Source: Microbulbifer agarilyticus (GTDB lineage Bacteria > Pseudomonadota > Gammaproteobacteria > Pseudomonadales > Cellvibrionaceae). Taken from it: 64,000 nt of DNA. Within the stretch, counting starts at the first letter, position 1; each line of letters begins with the position of its first letter. Where the stretch lies: the NCBI RefSeq assembly GCF_020171345.1, contig NZ_JAIUZM010000002.1, forward strand, positions 434,001 to 498,000, written 5' to 3'. Position numbers and translations under genes: made by a program. Positions 9,384 through 18,286 of this stretch are shown here, piece after piece. The notes under the pieces were generated by a model that worked only from the letters and a program-made list of their open reading frames with translations, did no database searches and was not told where the DNA came from.

Positions 9384-10091
9384 GTGAAAGCACCTCTTTT
9401 TCTGATGTTTGTTGGCCTCGTTTATGGAGCCTCTATCGATGCGTATGCGAAAGAGGGCGGCACCTATCCCCTGGTAACCGATGACGCTTTCTGTGCGCGG
9501 GTGCAGCAGTTTATCGCCGGTACAGACCTGGCCGTAGAGAATGTCCTGTATGGGGAGGGCAGTTACTGGACGACCTTTAAAAAATCCAAACCACTGGCGC
9601 AGCCGCTGACAACGCATCAGTACGCGGGTTATCAGCTCGCCAATGGTGAATCCGCAGACTTCCCGGTTTCCATTGCCTGCAAGATGAAAACGGCCGAGCG
9701 CATTCTCACGGCGCAGCCGGTTAGCGAAAACTTTACTATCGCGGAAGAAGATCGCGCGTGTCACGACTGGCAGGCGCACATGCTGGATGATGTTTATCAG
9801 GTGCTGGCAGAGCGGGGTGAGGCGATTGCAGTGCCGCGGGAGCGTATTGCGGCGGATGATGAGGAGAGTGTGTCTATCGGCCCGTTTTGGCTGCGTCCTG
9901 AAATTTATCAGGTGGCCTACAGTGACGGGGATACCTTAAAGCTGCGCATCAAGGGTTTGCACGTGGAGTACCGCCGTTTTATGCCGGTTCCCGACAGCTT
10001 TATGGGCACACACTATTGCACCATGATCGCACCGGAATATCTGGTCAAGTTGGTTCGGGGGGAAGTGAAAGCACCGGCGCTGCAAGAGTAG
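9384..10091 (+). CDS. Secreted protein of unknown function
   Basis: I do not recognise this 235-residue protein. The GTG start at 9384 is supported by AAGG eight bases upstream and gives an N-terminal signal peptide (Lys, then a hydrophobic stretch, then 'GASIDAYAKE'), so it is probably periplasmic. It has four or five Cys residues in the mature part ('AFCARV', 'IACKMK', 'RACHDW', 'HYCTM'), which could form disulfides. The C-terminal part 'PVPDSFMGTHYCTMIAPEYL' looks well structured. It is transcribed divergently from the chlorophyllase-like gene and converges with the next gene. Coding is clear from frame length and codon use; the function is not. Confidence 0.7.
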   Translation: MKAPLFLMFVGLVYGASIDAYAKEGGTYPLVTDDAFCARVQQFIAGTDLAVENVLYGEGSYWTTFKKSKPLAQPLTTHQYAGYQLANGESADFPVSIACKMKTAERILTAQPVSENFTIAEEDRACHDWQAHMLDDVYQVLAERGEAIAVPRERIAADDEESVSIGPFWLRPEIYQVAYSDGDTLKLRIKGLHVEYRRFMPVPDSFMGTHYCTMIAPEYLVKLVRGEVKAPALQE

Positions 10092-10134
10092 CGCCGGTTC
10101 AACGTCGCGGTGGGGCACGTCAGCGCGGAAGTGC

Positions 10135-10908
10135 TCAGGCAGGGGTTTCCACCGTGGGTTTGCTTGCTTCGGTTTTGCCGTCCTGCGCGGCAAAGTAGTC
10201 GAGCTCGGCAAGCTCGTAATGGGTCTGCATATAACCGCCCACCTCTGCACGTAGCAGAATATAGTCATCATCTGCCGTCACCCAAACGTTGTACGGCGGG
10301 TGCTCTTCGGGTAGGTCGGCTGCGGTATCGGTTACCTGAAAATGTCGCGCGTGAAAAGTACCTGCCTCGACAGTGATTTCGGTTTCCCCTACATACACCA
10401 ACGAAAATCCCATCTTGAACAGCATTGGGCCGGTTGCGCCGCGATGATCCGGGGATGACAGCATCATGTTTGGGAAGTGTTGCTTGCCGGGCCCCTGGGA
10501 CAGGTCGTAAAGGCGCATCAGCAGGCCGTCGCCGGCAATCGGGTGGCACTGCATCCACTGTACGGGTGCCTCTAGTTCCATGCGTTGGGTGATGCGTCCA
10601 TCGCGCTGGTTGAAGGTTTCGCACTCCGCCAGTTTATCGGTGAAGCGGAACCAGCCGGTGCCCTCAAATTTGTCGCCAACGGTCAGCCGCACCGAGCAAT
10701 CGAGCGGGGCGGAATCGCTGTGGCGGAGTGCCTGCACGATATCGCGGGTAACGCTGGGCGCGTCGTCAATTTCACAGTGCGCTTGCAGCACATCCGTGCC
10801 ATCGGCCTGCTGAGTGATGCTGAAGTACTCGCGGCCGCGTTCTTCACCAAAGCGCTCGGGCTTGTGGCTGGTGTAGCGAATACGTCCTCGGATGCTGCGG
10901 TAGGGCAT
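10135..10908 (-). CDS. Uncharacterised protein, possible beta-barrel ligand-binding fold
   Basis: This 257-residue cytoplasmic protein has no signal peptide and no catalytic motif I can name. It is rich in alternating hydrophobic/polar strands and aromatic residues, and its C-terminal part ('SLVYVGETEITVEAGTFHAR', then 'VWVTADDDYILLRAEVGG') resembles lipocalin-like or DUF3108-like beta proteins that bind a hydrophobic ligand. It follows the VOC protein gene by 49 bp on the same strand, so both probably start from the divergent promoter at the 18-bp palindrome at 11873. A distant similarity in layout to the protein at 56673-57398 is possible but not established. Confidence 0.65.
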   Translation of the reverse strand: MPYRSIRGRIRYTSHKPERFGEERGREYFSITQQADGTDVLQAHCEIDDAPSVTRDIVQALRHSDSAPLDCSVRLTVGDKFEGTGWFRFTDKLAECETFNQRDGRITQRMELEAPVQWMQCHPIAGDGLLMRLYDLSQGPGKQHFPNMMLSSPDHRGATGPMLFKMGFSLVYVGETEITVEAGTFHARHFQVTDTAADLPEEHPPYNVWVTADDDYILLRAEVGGYMQTHYELAELDYFAAQDGKTEASKPTVETPA

Positions 10909-10957
10909 GAGCTTCTCTTGTTACTTATTTTTTATGTTGTGCTTCAGTGCTGGTGGG

Positions 10958-11842
10958 TCAGCGTTCTATCAACTCAATTCTTTCACCGTCATATCCATAC
11001 ACAGTACAGCTTCGGCGCCCGTTGTACGGTGCCTGCCGGTGCTGGTATGTGGTGAACTGTTGCGGAATTTGGTCGATGTAAAAAGTCACCATTGCGATAC
11101 CGCCACCCAGCGTCTGCGTGCTTTTGATGGGAGTAGTGAGCTGTTCCAGCTGATCAATTTCGATCAGGCTGCTGTCCGCCAGTTGCAGGGTGGCAAGTGG
11201 GTGTTGGCTTTCCATCGGCAGCCCGCGTAGCTGGTTGATGACCGTTACGCGTGTATCGAACGAAAGGCCACTGTGCTCGGCAAGAGATTCGTAGCCGGCC
11301 AGTGATTCGGACCGGTTGCTGCTGGCCAGTACCGGAATAAAGAGATGGTCGACTGCGCAGCTGGCGGTTGGCAGCTGGAAGGGCGGTACCTCACCAGAGA
11401 TTTGCGTGAGATACAGCAGTTCCCCGTTTGCTCCCTGGACCTGTACCGCACGGATCTTATCGCTCAGTTCCAGGTTCGCGACCGGACGCAACTGCTCAAA
11501 GGAAGATCCTTCCAAGGTTTCTGCCAGACTGTCCACGTCCTCTACAAGTATCTCCATCGCCATCCAGCCAGCGCGTTGCAGGGGCTTGGCTGGCTCTGCG
11601 CCTGCATCGTCGACGATACGCAGCCACGCACGGCCGTTAGCATTTCTAAGTACCCAGTAGGTCGCTCCCGCGAGTCCCGCGCACTGCCACTGCTCGGCCA
11701 TGGACTCAGTGAGCGTATCGCTCGCTAGCACATGGCAGTGCAGGTGGCTGCAATAGTCGTCGACCAGGCGCGCCGCGTCACTGCTCGCGAGGGTGGCCAG
11801 GCTGCATGGGCCCAATGCTGGCGTGGAGGTAGTGTCAGTCAT
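10958..11842 (-). CDS. VOC (glyoxalase/dioxygenase) superfamily protein
   Basis: The 294 residues read as two vicinal-oxygen-chelate modules. The N-terminal half has 'DDYCSHLHCHVLASD' and 'GWMAMEILVEDVDSLAETLEG'; the C-terminal half has 'CAVDHLFIPVLASSNR' and 'GGGIAMVTFYIDQIPQ'. VOC proteins are metal-dependent isomerases, lyases or ring-cleaving dioxygenases, so this could take part in an oxygenative or isomerising step. Few His/Glu metal ligands stand out, and a binding-only role is possible. It is transcribed away from the LeuCD-type operon, and the regulatory palindrome lies between them. Confidence 0.65.
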   Translation of the reverse strand: MTDTTSTPALGPCSLATLASSDAARLVDDYCSHLHCHVLASDTLTESMAEQWQCAGLAGATYWVLRNANGRAWLRIVDDAGAEPAKPLQRAGWMAMEILVEDVDSLAETLEGSSFEQLRPVANLELSDKIRAVQVQGANGELLYLTQISGEVPPFQLPTASCAVDHLFIPVLASSNRSESLAGYESLAEHSGLSFDTRVTVINQLRGLPMESQHPLATLQLADSSLIEIDQLEQLTTPIKSTQTLGGGIAMVTFYIDQIPQQFTTYQHRQAPYNGRRSCTVYGYDGERIELIER

Positions 11843-11872
11843 TACAGTAAATCACTATTCTCAAAGTCCTAA

Positions 11873-11890
11873 TGTTATAATAATATATCA
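11873..11890. promoter_or_regulatory. 18-bp regulon operator, site A
   Basis: TGTTATAATAATATATCA is an 18-bp imperfect palindrome (halves TGTTATAAT and, on the other strand, TGATATATT). It contains a TATAAT hexamer, so a bound protein could block the promoter. It lies between the divergent VOC gene and the LeuC-like operon. Site B at 24381 is identical base for base. Confidence 0.78.
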
Positions 11891-11943
11891 AATACGGAGA
11901 GAAAAGATCTTATCTGACCCGAGGGTACAGGAGGGCAGGGGCA

Positions 11944-13392
11944 ATGACGACACCGGGGGCGATTTCGGGGGCGACCACGCTATTTGACAAGTTGTGGTCC
12001 GAGCACGCCGTGTGCGAGCTCGACAATGGGGAAACGTTGCTCTATTTGGATCGGGTTTTCCTGCACGAGCGCACGGGTTCTATTGCGTTGCAAAGCCTGC
12101 ACGCGGCGGGTTATGGCGTGCGCGATGCGCGCAAAGTGTTTTGCACCATGGATCACATCGTCGACACCTTTCCTGGGCGCGGCGATGCAACACTGATGCC
12201 CTCGGGGACAGATTTTATTACCGCGACTCGCAACGAGACGCGTGCCGCGAACATTCGTTTATTTGATGTCGATGATCCCAATCAGGGAATTGTGCATGTT
12301 ATTTCTCCAGAGCAGGGGCTGGTTCTACCGGGGCTGACACTGGTTTGTCCAGACAGCCATACCTGCACCCAGGGCGCGATTGGCGCTTTGGCCTGGGGGA
12401 TTGGGTCCAGCGAAGCAGAGCATGCGATGGCCACGGGCACCTTGCGTGTGCGCAAGCCAAAAAATATGCGCGTGGTTATTGATGGCGCACTGCAGCCTGG
12501 TGTGACCGCGAAGGATCTGGTCCTAAACCTGATTGCACGCTTCGGTGCAAATGGTGGGGCGGGTTACGCCGTGGAGTTCGCGGGTTCCACCGTGCGGGAT
12601 TTGGAAGTGGAGGCCCGCTTCACCTTGTGCAACATGGCGGTGGAGTTTTCAGCATTTACTGCGGTGATCGCGCCGGATGAAAAAGTCGAGGCGTATTTCC
12701 ACGGGCGTGATTTCGCCCCCAAGGGCGAGCACTGGCGGGATGCCGTCGAACACTGGCGCTCTCTGCGCAGTGACGAAGCCGCCCGCTTTGACCGTGAACT
12801 GCATGTGGACGCGTCCACCATTCAGCCGGCAGTGACCTGGGGCACTAGCCCGGAACAGGTTGTGAGCATCAGCGAACCCATTCCCTATCCGGATACCTTT
12901 GCAGAAGATCACCGGCGTGAATCGGCGGTGCGGGCGCTCGCGTACCAGAATTTGGCACCAGGCAACCATCTTGTCGACATCTCGATTGATGCCGCCTTTA
13001 TAGGTTCCTGTACCAACAGCCGCCTGAGTGATTTGCAGGCTGCTGCCGCCGTGGTTAAGGGGAGAAGAATTGCGCCCGGCGTGCGCGGCGTTGTTGTGCC
13101 CGGCTCTCGGCGGGTCAAAAAGGCCGCCGAACAAGAAGGGCTGGATCAGATTTTTATCGATGCGGGATTTGAATGGCGGGACTCCGGTTGCTCCATGTGT
13201 TTTTACGCCGGCGGAGAAACCTTTGGCGCACACCAGCGCGTGATTTCCACAACCAATAGAAATTTTGAGGGGCGTCAGGGGCCGAATACCCGCACACATC
13301 TGGCAAGCCCTGCAACCGTCGCTGCATCGGCCATTGCCGGGTCATTTATCTCGGCAGAAATGCTGGCAGAGAGTGAGTCATTGGCGTCATGA
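11944..13392 (+). CDS. Aconitase-family hydratase, large subunit (LeuC-like)
   Basis: This 482-residue protein is the large, iron-sulfur subunit of a 3-isopropylmalate dehydratase-like enzyme. The three cluster ligands are visible: Cys in 'IGSCTNSR' and the two Cys of 'GCSMCF'. 'VCPDSHTCTQGA' and 'GIGSSEAEHAMATGTL' are substrate-loop blocks. No leuA, leuB or leuD biosynthetic neighbours are present, and genes for acid activation follow, so a catabolic hydratase is more likely than leucine synthesis. Citraconate/dimethylmaleate hydratase (DmdA type) is the analogy I favour. The RBS AGGAGGG lies eight bases before the ATG. The gene overlaps the small subunit by ATGA. Confidence 0.9.
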   Translation: MTTPGAISGATTLFDKLWSEHAVCELDNGETLLYLDRVFLHERTGSIALQSLHAAGYGVRDARKVFCTMDHIVDTFPGRGDATLMPSGTDFITATRNETRAANIRLFDVDDPNQGIVHVISPEQGLVLPGLTLVCPDSHTCTQGAIGALAWGIGSSEAEHAMATGTLRVRKPKNMRVVIDGALQPGVTAKDLVLNLIARFGANGGAGYAVEFAGSTVRDLEVEARFTLCNMAVEFSAFTAVIAPDEKVEAYFHGRDFAPKGEHWRDAVEHWRSLRSDEAARFDRELHVDASTIQPAVTWGTSPEQVVSISEPIPYPDTFAEDHRRESAVRALAYQNLAPGNHLVDISIDAAFIGSCTNSRLSDLQAAAAVVKGRRIAPGVRGVVVPGSRRVKKAAEQEGLDQIFIDAGFEWRDSGCSMCFYAGGETFGAHQRVISTTNRNFEGRQGPNTRTHLASPATVAASAIAGSFISAEMLAESESLAS

Positions 13393-14039
13393 AAGCATTT
13401 ACGGTTCACGCGGGTGTCGCCGCGCCATTGTTACGACGGAATATCGACACCGACGCCATTATCCCATCGCGGGAAATGAAGCGCGTATCCAAGCAAGGGC
13501 TGGGTGAAGGTTTGTTCGCCGGCTGGCGCTACACCTTGCCCGGCGGTCGCGAACAAAACCCTTCATTCGTTCTTAACCGACCCGAGTACCGCAATACGTC
13601 GATTTTACTGAGCGGTGACAATTTCGGTTGCGGGTCCTCGCGCGAACATGCGGTTTGGGCACTGGCGGAGTACGGTATTCGCGCAGTGATCGCCAGTGGA
13701 TTCGGGGCCATCTTTCATACCAACTGTATCCGCAACGGCATTTTACCGGTGTGCCACGATGAGCAGGTCATCAGTGATCTCGCCGAGCGCGTCCAGGAAG
13801 ATCCGCAAAATAATCTCGTGGAAATTGACCTGAACCGTTGCCGCATTGTGTGTGGTGACCGCGAACTTGAATTCGCACTGGAAGAGGGGGCGCGTCACAT
13901 GCTGTTGAATGGCCTCGACCCCATCGCGCTCACCCTGCAGCAGCAGAAGTTGATCGACCAGTTTGAAAATACGCGTCGCAAAAAGCATGCCTGGGCGTTT
14001 GCCCCCTTTGAAGATTGTGTGGAAGGAGTTTTGCCGTGA
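13389..14039 (+). CDS. Aconitase-family hydratase, small subunit (LeuD-like)
   Basis: These 216 residues form the swivelling small subunit that completes the active site of the LeuC-like protein encoded just upstream, with which it overlaps by four bases. Typical LeuD blocks are 'RRNIDTDAIIPSREMK' near the N-terminus and 'NFGCGSSREHAVWAL' around residue 80, followed by 'GFGAIFHTNCIRNGILPV'. The length is usual for LeuD. The C-terminus is also family-like ('KKHAWAFAPFED'). With the large subunit it would hydrate an alkyl-substituted maleate or a similar unsaturated diacid. Confidence 0.9.
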   Translation: MKAFTVHAGVAAPLLRRNIDTDAIIPSREMKRVSKQGLGEGLFAGWRYTLPGGREQNPSFVLNRPEYRNTSILLSGDNFGCGSSREHAVWALAEYGIRAVIASGFGAIFHTNCIRNGILPVCHDEQVISDLAERVQEDPQNNLVEIDLNRCRIVCGDRELEFALEEGARHMLLNGLDPIALTLQQQKLIDQFENTRRKKHAWAFAPFEDCVEGVLP

Positions 14040-15394
14040 ATCAATCCATGACTTTGTTGCAGCAGCTGGTATCCCTGCTGGATCGGGAAATCGACGATGC
14101 GACTTTGGATCGGGCACAACTGCATTTACTGGACTGGCTCGGTTGCAGTGTGTATGGCGCGCGCAGTGAACTGGCAGAGAAGCTACAGAGCTATCTCGCA
14201 GAGTGGGGCGCTTCTGGCAAAAACTGGAATTTGAACGGCAGCGACAGTTGCTGGCAGGACGCGTTGCAGTTTCACGGTGCCCTTGGCAGTGTGTCCGAGA
14301 TGGATGACCTGCACCGTACATCCACCCTGCACCCCGGGCCGGTAATTATTCCTGCCGCATTGGCGGTTGCCGAAATGGTGGGGGCGAACCCTCGTAAGCT
14401 GCTGTCATCCATTGTGGTGGGCTATGAAGTGATGATCCGCATTGGCCGCGCGCTCGGCCGCGATCATTACGCGCTTTATCACAGCACTTCTACCTGTGGC
14501 AGCTTCGGTGCGGCGGCAGCTGCCGCACATCTGTTGGATCTTAATCACGAGCAAACCGTTTGGGCCCTTGCGAATGCAGGTAGCCGTACCGGTGGCTTTT
14601 GGCAAATGCGCCATGAGGCGGTAGAGACCAAGCATCTGCACAACGCCGGCGCAGCGCATGCCGGTGTACAGGCAGCGCTACTCGCTTCCAGTGAACTGCG
14701 TGGGCCGGCCAGTCTGCTTGAGGGGACTCAGGGATTCTTTGCCGCAACCTCCTCGCAGGCGATGCCGCTGGCAGTTATTGATCAGGCATCAGAAGCATGG
14801 CTGCTGTTTCAATGCAGCTTCAAACCGTGGCCGGCTTGTCGCCACACCCACCCGACGATCGATGCCGTCAGAGCTCTGGGCGAAGTGTCAGCTGAAGACG
14901 TGCGCGAACTGCATGTCAGCACCTTCGGCGATGCATTGATGTTTTGCGACCGCAAACATCCAGAATCACCGGCGCAGGCGCGCTTCAGTCTCCAGCACTG
15001 CGCTGCAGTGGCAATTCTGTTTGGCGCGCCGGCGATTGAGTACTTTGGCGAAGAAATTATTGCCCGGTCTGATGTGGCAGAGCTGCGCGGCAAAGTCACC
15101 CTGCACGTGAGCGAGGCACATCAGCGCGCGTATCCCGCGCATTTTGGTGCGACGGTACGAGTGGTTCTGCAAGATGGCAGCGAATGGGAAATGGCGTCAC
15201 CCGATGCCTGGGGAGACCCAGAATGGCCGCTCACTAGTGAAGATATTATCGATAAGGCTCGTACGTTGTTCGCCGCAGCTGGTGTCGGCACGGAAACCAC
15301 GGAAGATGTGCTGGAAGTAACGTTGAACCTGAGTGGGCAGGACGACCTGAATTCTCTGTTTACGGCCTTGCGTGGATTGGGAGAGCCCCGGTGA
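14036..15394 (+). CDS. MmgE/PrpD family protein 1
   Basis: This 452-residue protein belongs to the family of 2-methylcitrate dehydratase (PrpD) and cis-aconitate decarboxylase. The diagnostic block 'SVSEMDDLHRTSTLHPGPVIIPAALA' carries the catalytic-region Asp and His, and 'STCGSFGAAAAAAHLL' and 'FKPWPACRHTHPTIDA' follow in the usual order. The GTG start at 14036 is chosen because AAGGAG lies seven bases upstream and because it gives the GTGA overlap with the LeuD-like gene. The enzyme probably hydrates, dehydrates or decarboxylates a branched di- or tricarboxylate alongside the LeuCD pair. It is the first of two adjacent paralogues. Confidence 0.88.
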   Translation: MNQSMTLLQQLVSLLDREIDDATLDRAQLHLLDWLGCSVYGARSELAEKLQSYLAEWGASGKNWNLNGSDSCWQDALQFHGALGSVSEMDDLHRTSTLHPGPVIIPAALAVAEMVGANPRKLLSSIVVGYEVMIRIGRALGRDHYALYHSTSTCGSFGAAAAAAHLLDLNHEQTVWALANAGSRTGGFWQMRHEAVETKHLHNAGAAHAGVQAALLASSELRGPASLLEGTQGFFAATSSQAMPLAVIDQASEAWLLFQCSFKPWPACRHTHPTIDAVRALGEVSAEDVRELHVSTFGDALMFCDRKHPESPAQARFSLQHCAAVAILFGAPAIEYFGEEIIARSDVAELRGKVTLHVSEAHQRAYPAHFGATVRVVLQDGSEWEMASPDAWGDPEWPLTSEDIIDKARTLFAAAGVGTETTEDVLEVTLNLSGQDDLNSLFTALRGLGEPR

Positions 15395-16785
15395 TCAGCT
15401 ACGAGCAGCGGCTGGTGGAGCATGTTGCCGAGAGCCAATTTGCAGATCTGGATGCAGCGGCAATAGAAGCCTGCAAAACATTTTTGCTGGACTCCATTGG
15501 CGTTGGCATTAGCGGCTCAAGAATTCCCTATGCGGCACAGTTGCTTGAGACGGCTCGGGGATGGGGCTGCGCGGACGAGGGCAAATCTGCAACGGTCTGG
15601 GGTACACGGGTTCGCCTGCCTGTCATGCATGCGGCGATGGTCAACGCCTATCAAATCCACTGTCAGGAATTCGACTGCGTTCATGAAGATGCGGTAGTGC
15701 ATCCCATGGCGGTGATTCTCTCTGCACTGATGGCTGAGGCCGAAGCGCGCAATACCGATGGGCGAGCGCTGTTGTTATCGCTGGCGTTGGCGGTCGACGT
15801 GGCCACGGTACTCGGAATGAGCGCCGATAAACCCATGCGATTCTTCCGCCCGGGTACCGCCGGGTGCATTGGTGCAGCGGCAGGGATTGCCCGCCTGCGC
15901 GGCTACGACCGCACGCAGATTCAGCAGGCGATGTCTATTGCCTACAGTCAGACCGGTGGCACCATGCAGGCGCACACGGAAGGCGTGGCTGTGTTACCCA
16001 TGCAAGTTGCGTTCAACGCGCGCAATGCGATTACTGCGGCGGACATGGCCGGTTTTGGCTTGGTCGGGCCGGCGAATTTTCTCAGTGGTGATTACGGCTA
16101 CTTCTCCATTATGGAATCCGACGGCCACGCCCAGAGCGCCTTTGCAAAATTGGGGCATGAATGGCAAATCGGCCGGGTAAGCCACAAACCGTTTCCCACC
16201 GGCCGCGCCGCACACGGAACGCTGGATGCGCTGATGCAACTGCGTAGTGAACACGGCTTTGCCGTAAATGATATTGAGTCTGTCCAGATAGAAGCACCGC
16301 CGCTGGTGCGACGCTTGGTAGATCGCCCGGCGCACCCTGACATGAGCGTGAATTACGCCCGTTTGTGTATCGGTTATGTGGCCGCAACCTTGTTGCTGAC
16401 CGGCAATGTCGGCGTTCAGGCATTTGATCGCGATGCGCTGGCAGATCCAGCGCGTCTGGCACTGGCACAACGTGTACGCATGTGCCCGTCCGCCAGTGAG
16501 GACCCAAATGCACTGGCGCCGCAGACAGTAATCGTTCGTTTGCAAGATGGCAGTGAATACCGGCGGGAGATGGCCAGCATCCTCGGCCACCCCGACAGTC
16601 CCTTGAGCCGCAAGCGACAGCAGGAAAAGTTTGTTAATTGCCTGGCATCTGCGCGCAATCCCGTGGATTCAGAACAGGCCGAACAAATCCTTGCCCAGAT
16701 AGCGCGGCTGGATCAGCTGCAATCTATTACCCAATTGACCGCGCTGCTGACGCCCGAACAGCGGCCTGTTTCTGTAACCAGTTAA
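15391..16785 (+). CDS. MmgE/PrpD family protein 2
   Basis: This 464-residue paralogue of the preceding gene starts at a GTG that overlaps the previous stop by four bases. 'CQEFDCVHEDAVVHPMAVILS' corresponds to the active-site Asp/His segment, and 'SHKPFPTGRAAHGTLDAL' to the substrate-binding segment. It shares only the family pattern with paralogue 1, so the two may act on different intermediates or form a heteromeric enzyme. The operon context points to catabolism of a branched unsaturated acid; propionate catabolism by the methylcitrate cycle is unlikely because prpB and prpC are not adjacent. Confidence 0.86.
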   Translation: MISYEQRLVEHVAESQFADLDAAAIEACKTFLLDSIGVGISGSRIPYAAQLLETARGWGCADEGKSATVWGTRVRLPVMHAAMVNAYQIHCQEFDCVHEDAVVHPMAVILSALMAEAEARNTDGRALLLSLALAVDVATVLGMSADKPMRFFRPGTAGCIGAAAGIARLRGYDRTQIQQAMSIAYSQTGGTMQAHTEGVAVLPMQVAFNARNAITAADMAGFGLVGPANFLSGDYGYFSIMESDGHAQSAFAKLGHEWQIGRVSHKPFPTGRAAHGTLDALMQLRSEHGFAVNDIESVQIEAPPLVRRLVDRPAHPDMSVNYARLCIGYVAATLLLTGNVGVQAFDRDALADPARLALAQRVRMCPSASEDPNALAPQTVIVRLQDGSEYRREMASILGHPDSPLSRKRQQEKFVNCLASARNPVDSEQAEQILAQIARLDQLQSITQLTALLTPEQRPVSVTS

Positions 16786-16834
16786 AGCCAGTAACTAGTA
16801 AAAGCCAGTAATTAGTAAAAGCCAGTAATTAGTA
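16784..16834 (+). repeat. 17-bp tandem repeat, three copies
   Basis: AAAGCCAGTAATTAGTA is repeated three times head to tail, with one C/T difference in copy 1. The array begins at the stop codon of the second MmgE/PrpD gene and fills most of the gap to the CoA ligase gene. It is probably a slippage product that sets intergenic spacing. Confidence 0.9.
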
Positions 16835-16854
16835 AAAGAGAGTGCAAACCAGTT

Positions 16855-18255
16855 ATGCCTTACCCAAGCTATTTTGAAAGCTTTGATGTCCAGCAGGCGC
16901 TTGCGGATTACCCACTGGGGGATGCCTTTCTAGAGCGTTATCAGGGAATGACGCGCGAACAACTGCGCGAGCTGCAGAACCAGCGCTTCCTCAAGTTGAT
17001 GGCGCGGGGCTGGGAAATTTCGTTTTACCAGCGCCTGTGGGGCGATGCGGGTATTAAACGAGAGGATATTCAGAGCCTCGACGATATTGAAAAACTGCCG
17101 GTTTTTTCCAAATCCGACATTATGCAAAGTGTCGAAAAGTTTCCACCCATTGGGGATTTTAGCGGGCTCGAAGGGCTGGCCCCGGAGGAGCGCCCGCCAG
17201 TGGTTTTCCATACCACCAGCGGCACCACCGGCAGACCCCAGCCAATTATTTTCGGGCCGCGCGGGCGTGAGATCCAGGCCATGCTGGTGGCGCGCTCCTA
17301 CCGCTTTATGGGGCTGAAGCCCGGCGCTACAGTGCAGTCCACTTATGGGCACGGCATGATTAATGGTGGCCACTATATTCGTGAAGCGGTAACCCGTTAT
17401 ACCAATGCGCTGTTCCTTTCCTCCGGTACCGGTCTGGAAACCCGCTCTGCCCAGCAGGTGCAATTGATGCAGGACTTTGGCGTCAACGTGCTGGTGGGGT
17501 TTGCGGATTACATTAAAAAGCTCGCCAGTGTGGCGGAAGAGCAGGGGATTAAGCCGGGCAAAGATATACCGGTGGAAATGATTATTGGGCACCTCGGGCA
17601 GGAGACGCGTGCAGCGCTGAGCGAAGCTTGGGGCGGCGCGAAACTGTACGACTGGTATGGCGTCGCCGATACGGGCTGTGTTGCCGCCGAGGGGCCGGAC
17701 CAGGATGGTCTCTACGTGTGGGAAGACGCCCAGTACCTGGAGCTGCTGGACGTGGATAGCGATCAGCCCGTAACACCGGGTGACACCGGCAACATGGTAG
17801 TGACCTGCCTGTATAAGGACGATATCTATCCGGTGATCCGTTTCAATACCTGCGATATCACCTCGGAAATTGTTGGTGAAAACCCGTTCCAGCTGCCGTT
17901 CCGCCGTATACGCGGATTCCTCGGGCGCTCCGACAATATGGTCAAGCTGCGCGGCATCAACGTTTATCCGCACGGTATCGGTGGCATGCTGGCAGAGCAG
18001 TCGAGCTTTACCGGTGAATACGTCTGCATTGCCGAGCGCGATGATAGCGGGCGGGAAACACTGACGGTGATGGTGGAGGTCTCCGACCCGGTCGCAGCGC
18101 ACCCGGCAATCGCCGAACAGTGCGCGGCTTTGCTGAAGTTCAAACTCGGCCTGGACGTGGGGGTTGAAATAGTGTCTGCGGGAGAGACCGCTCGCTGGAC
18201 CGAGATCGACCGCCGGCAAAAGCCCCTGCGTTTACTTGATCGCCGGTTTGGGTAA
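16855..18255 (+). CDS. PaaK-like AMP-forming CoA ligase
   Basis: This 466-residue protein is of the phenylacetate-CoA ligase family, which activates a carboxylic acid to its CoA thioester through an acyl-adenylate. 'VFHTTSGTTGRPQPIIFG' is the P-loop, 'YDWYGVADTG' the adenine-binding A5 region, 'VIRFNTCDIT' the A7 Asp region, and 'FLGRSDNMVKLRGINVYP' the hinge, with a C-terminal PaaK domain. No phenylacetyl-CoA epoxidase genes are present, so phenylacetate is not the likely substrate. In the proposed pathway it would activate a side-chain acid such as the propionate of hematinic acid. It is followed closely by an amidase and an enoyl-CoA hydratase. Confidence 0.88.
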   Translation: MPYPSYFESFDVQQALADYPLGDAFLERYQGMTREQLRELQNQRFLKLMARGWEISFYQRLWGDAGIKREDIQSLDDIEKLPVFSKSDIMQSVEKFPPIGDFSGLEGLAPEERPPVVFHTTSGTTGRPQPIIFGPRGREIQAMLVARSYRFMGLKPGATVQSTYGHGMINGGHYIREAVTRYTNALFLSSGTGLETRSAQQVQLMQDFGVNVLVGFADYIKKLASVAEEQGIKPGKDIPVEMIIGHLGQETRAALSEAWGGAKLYDWYGVADTGCVAAEGPDQDGLYVWEDAQYLELLDVDSDQPVTPGDTGNMVVTCLYKDDIYPVIRFNTCDITSEIVGENPFQLPFRRIRGFLGRSDNMVKLRGINVYPHGIGGMLAEQSSFTGEYVCIAERDDSGRETLTVMVEVSDPVAAHPAIAEQCAALLKFKLGLDVGVEIVSAGETARWTEIDRRQKPLRLLDRRFG

Positions 18256-18286
18256 CTCTGTGCGTATTCTTTTCTGGAAAAAAGCC

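Noticed and set aside
11944..14039. Leucine biosynthesis leuCD
   Set aside because: No leuA or leuB is near, and the pair is embedded in a catabolic operon with PrpD-like and CoA-ligase genes.
16930..18219. 429-codon open frame on the minus strand
   Set aside because: It lies wholly opposite the CoA ligase gene, which has clear family motifs; the minus frame has no motif and is a GC-bias shadow.
16855..18255. Phenylacetate degradation pathway
   Set aside because: The CoA ligase is PaaK-like, but no phenylacetyl-CoA epoxidase or ring-opening genes are present in 64 kb.
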